64,000 nt of DNA from Proteus alimentorum (GTDB taxonomy: Bacteria; Pseudomonadota; Gammaproteobacteria; Enterobacterales; Enterobacteriaceae). The position numbers and the translations under genes were made by a program. The notes below the pieces were generated by a model. The model was not told the origin of the DNA and ran no database searches. It saw only the letters and a program-made list of their open reading frames with translations. The stretch spans positions 1 through 64,000 of the forward strand of contig NZ_NBVR01000020.1 of the NCBI RefSeq assembly GCF_002607735.1, in the 5' to 3' direction. Shown here piece by piece: positions 62,277 through 64,000 of the stretch. How positions within the stretch are numbered: the stretch's first letter is position 1; every line of letters starts with the position of its first letter.

Positions 62277-64000
62277 TCTTTAATTTCCTCAATAGGTAAA
62301 GTTTTTTGCAATTCACTTACCGTAGCGTAACGTTTCCATTGTTTATTTTCGGCGTAATCAGCCTCTTTGCCATCTTTACCAATAATTTGAGAGACAAAAA
62401 TAAATCCGTTCGGTTTTATAATTGCTTTTTCATAAAACTCAATAGCTTGTTTTAACGTTACTTTATTAAGTTCAGCTAAGAGTTTTTCACGTCCATCATA
62501 TTTTACGTTATTACGATGGAAATCAGCTCGATAAAGAGAAACTTCTTCATAAAATGTTTGAGGTGGCTGTTTAACTTCGGTAATAATCGCCTGTTTATAC
62601 TGATTAAAATCAGCCTCGTTCATTTTTTTCAAACGTTCGTAGGCTTGTTGATAAAATGCGTTATAGCGCTCATTTAAGTAGACAGGGGGTTTTGCATTAC
62701 TTTGCAATAAGAAACCTAAGCCAGACTGTTCCCCCATAGTGCCTTGATAAGCAAATACCGCATAACCTAGTTGCTCTTCTGTTCGTAATTGATCATAGAA
62801 CCAAGGTTTGATCACAGACGCTAACACAGAAGAGATAGCCTGACCTTCAAGGCGGCTATAACCGGTTGGGATATAAAGCTCACCTAATGCGTTATCTGTG
62901 CTCTTCGATTTATTTTGGAATTCAACAGCATCTAATTTATTGAATACTAATGTTTCACCGATCCAATATTCTGTGCCTTGATTACCTAATAATTCGTGTG
63001 CAGATTTAGCAATATTGCGGCTTTGCTCTGGCGTTAAGTTACCAATAATCAACGCTTGAAGTGCCGCGTTTTTAATGACTTCACGGCGATTATCAATAAT
63101 ATCTTGCAGTGTAATTGACTCTAATGCTTTGAGTTTGTCAGCTTCTTCATAATACGGAATAGTATTTAATCGGCGGGCTGGCAGCATAGCTGCTTCAAAT
63201 GCTTTTAAGTTATGAGTCACTTCAAGTTGTTCACGATACCAAGATTTAGCTTGATCGAGTTCATCTTGAGTTGATTCAAAGCTCATATAGCTTTTCAGTG
63301 TCGCATTAACAAGTTCTGGTAAATGTTGTGTATAACCATTCATTGAAAAATCAATGCCTTGTCCTGATGTAGACGAGATATTCATTCCAGCAACAGAAGC
63401 TTGGTAAGATAATTCACTTAATGCTAAACCCGCAAGATAGTCAGTCAAAGTTTGAGTCACTTGTTGCTTAACGGTGATGTCTGATTTCTTATTGACTAAA
63501 CTTAATGTCACACTGGCTTTAGGCTCATCAGAAAAATAGTGCGATGGCATATAAAACAAGCGAGCACTTTTATCTTGCCACAACAATTGTGGTTTGATGA
63601 TTTTGCTGTCCGCATCAATCAGCGAAAGATTATCAGGGATATAAGGGTTAAGTGCTGGCAGTGATAATGAAATATTATCTGATAATGTTTGCCATGTTTT
63701 TAATTGCTTATCTGTGATTTTATCAACCTGATAAGGGGCATTAACAAAGTAGGCTTGTTTGTTCGAAGGTTCATTAGGGCTTATTACCCAAATGCGTGCT
63801 TTTTCTGGCGTAAGAGAATCAAGACGAGAAAGGATAGCTGAAGGTTCATAATTATCAGCAATATAGTCTGCATTTAGAATATTTTTGATCGGATAGCGTA
63901 GCATCATATCCGAAATGCCTTCTATGTAATTCATATCTCTTACAATAGAGCCATAACGAAATGAGAGATCTAATACATTCGCAATTTCATTAAAGTAACG
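62273..64000 (-). CDS. ptrA: Protease III (pitrilysin), C-terminal part
   Basis: Periplasmic M16 zinc metallopeptidase of the insulinase family. Only the last 575 or so residues are inside the window; the frame stays open to base 64000 with RYFNEIANVLDLSFRYG matching the E. coli protein before the first internal Met, so the gene is cut by the window edge, not truncated. The catalytic HxxEH lies outside. The visible part has the inactive M16 domains, including RTEEQLGYAVFAYQG. As in E. coli it sits between recC and recB. Confidence 0.96.
   Translation of the reverse strand, partial: RYFNEIANVLDLSFRYGSIVRDMNYIEGISDMMLRYPIKNILNADYIADNYEPSAILSRLDSLTPEKARIWVISPNEPSNKQAYFVNAPYQVDKITDKQLKTWQTLSDNISLSLPALNPYIPDNLSLIDADSKIIKPQLLWQDKSARLFYMPSHYFSDEPKASVTLSLVNKKSDITVKQQVTQTLTDYLAGLALSELSYQASVAGMNISSTSGQGIDFSMNGYTQHLPELVNATLKSYMSFESTQDELDQAKSWYREQLEVTHNLKAFEAAMLPARRLNTIPYYEEADKLKALESITLQDIIDNRREVIKNAALQALIIGNLTPEQSRNIAKSAHELLGNQGTEYWIGETLVFNKLDAVEFQNKSKSTDNALGELYIPTGYSRLEGQAISSVLASVIKPWFYDQLRTEEQLGYAVFAYQGTMGEQSGLGFLLQSNAKPPVYLNERYNAFYQQAYERLKKMNEADFNQYKQAIITEVKQPPQTFYEEVSLYRADFHRNNVKYDGREKLLAELNKVTLKQAIEFYEKAIIKPNGFIFVSQIIGKDGKEADYAENKQWKRYATVSELQKTLPIEEIKE

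Noticed and set aside
62273-63934. ptrA as a truncated 553-codon gene starting at an internal ATG
   Set aside because: The reading frame continues without a stop to base 64000 and the added residues match protease III, so the gene is merely cut by the window.

Overview
The window reads as the chromosome of a Proteus-like member of the Morganellaceae (Enterobacterales). Base composition is low in GC (by eye well under 45%). Almost every protein is full length and close to its E. coli counterpart, and gene order follows two E. coli chromosome segments (about 4-5 min and about 63 min). Genus level is an inference; I cannot name the species.

Layout. 1-180 holds the tandem P1 and P2 promoters of an rRNA operon that reads leftwards out of the window. 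0.2-8.3 kb: gmhB, the MetJ-controlled methionine importer metNIQ, rcsF-trmO, a 270-bp MITE-like element, proS, nlpE, rof. 8.3-15.8 kb: tilS, an extra short-chain dehydrogenase, accA, dnaE, rnhB. 15.8-30.5 kb is the envelope and translation block read on the minus strand: lpxB, lpxA, fabZ, lpxD, skp, bamA, rseP, cdsA, uppS, dxr, frr, pyrH, tsf, rpsB with its leader. 30.9-35.8 kb, divergent: map, glnD, dapD, yaeH. At about 35.85-35.97 kb the order jumps to the second segment.

36-45 kb: yqcA, an AT-rich orphan gene, ptsG with a readable CRP/Mlc/SgrS-type control region, truC, yqcC, a CsrB-like sRNA with a UvrY/GacA box, syd, queF, ppnN, xni. 45-52 kb: rlmM, ygdD, gcvA, divergent sRNA GcvB, csdA-csdE, tcdA, mltA. 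52.66-53.64 kb is a striking array of ten initiator tRNA genes, nine of them in identical 99-bp units. 53.8-64 kb: amiC, argA with tandem ArgR boxes, recD, recB and a partial ptrA.

Functionally the window is mostly core housekeeping. It covers lipid A, fatty acid and outer-membrane biogenesis (lpx, fabZ, accA, bamA, skp, rseP, rcsF, nlpE), isoprenoid and undecaprenyl phosphate supply (dxr, uppS), translation (rpsB, tsf, frr, proS, tilS, fMet tRNAs, map), nitrogen sensing (glnD), replication and repair (dnaE, recBD, xni) and cell-wall remodelling (mltA, amiC). I found no defence island, prophage, CRISPR array or intact insertion sequence. The most unusual items are the fMet tRNA array, the CsrB-like RNA next to syd, the AT-rich orphan beside a relocated ptsG, and two classes of small structured repeats.
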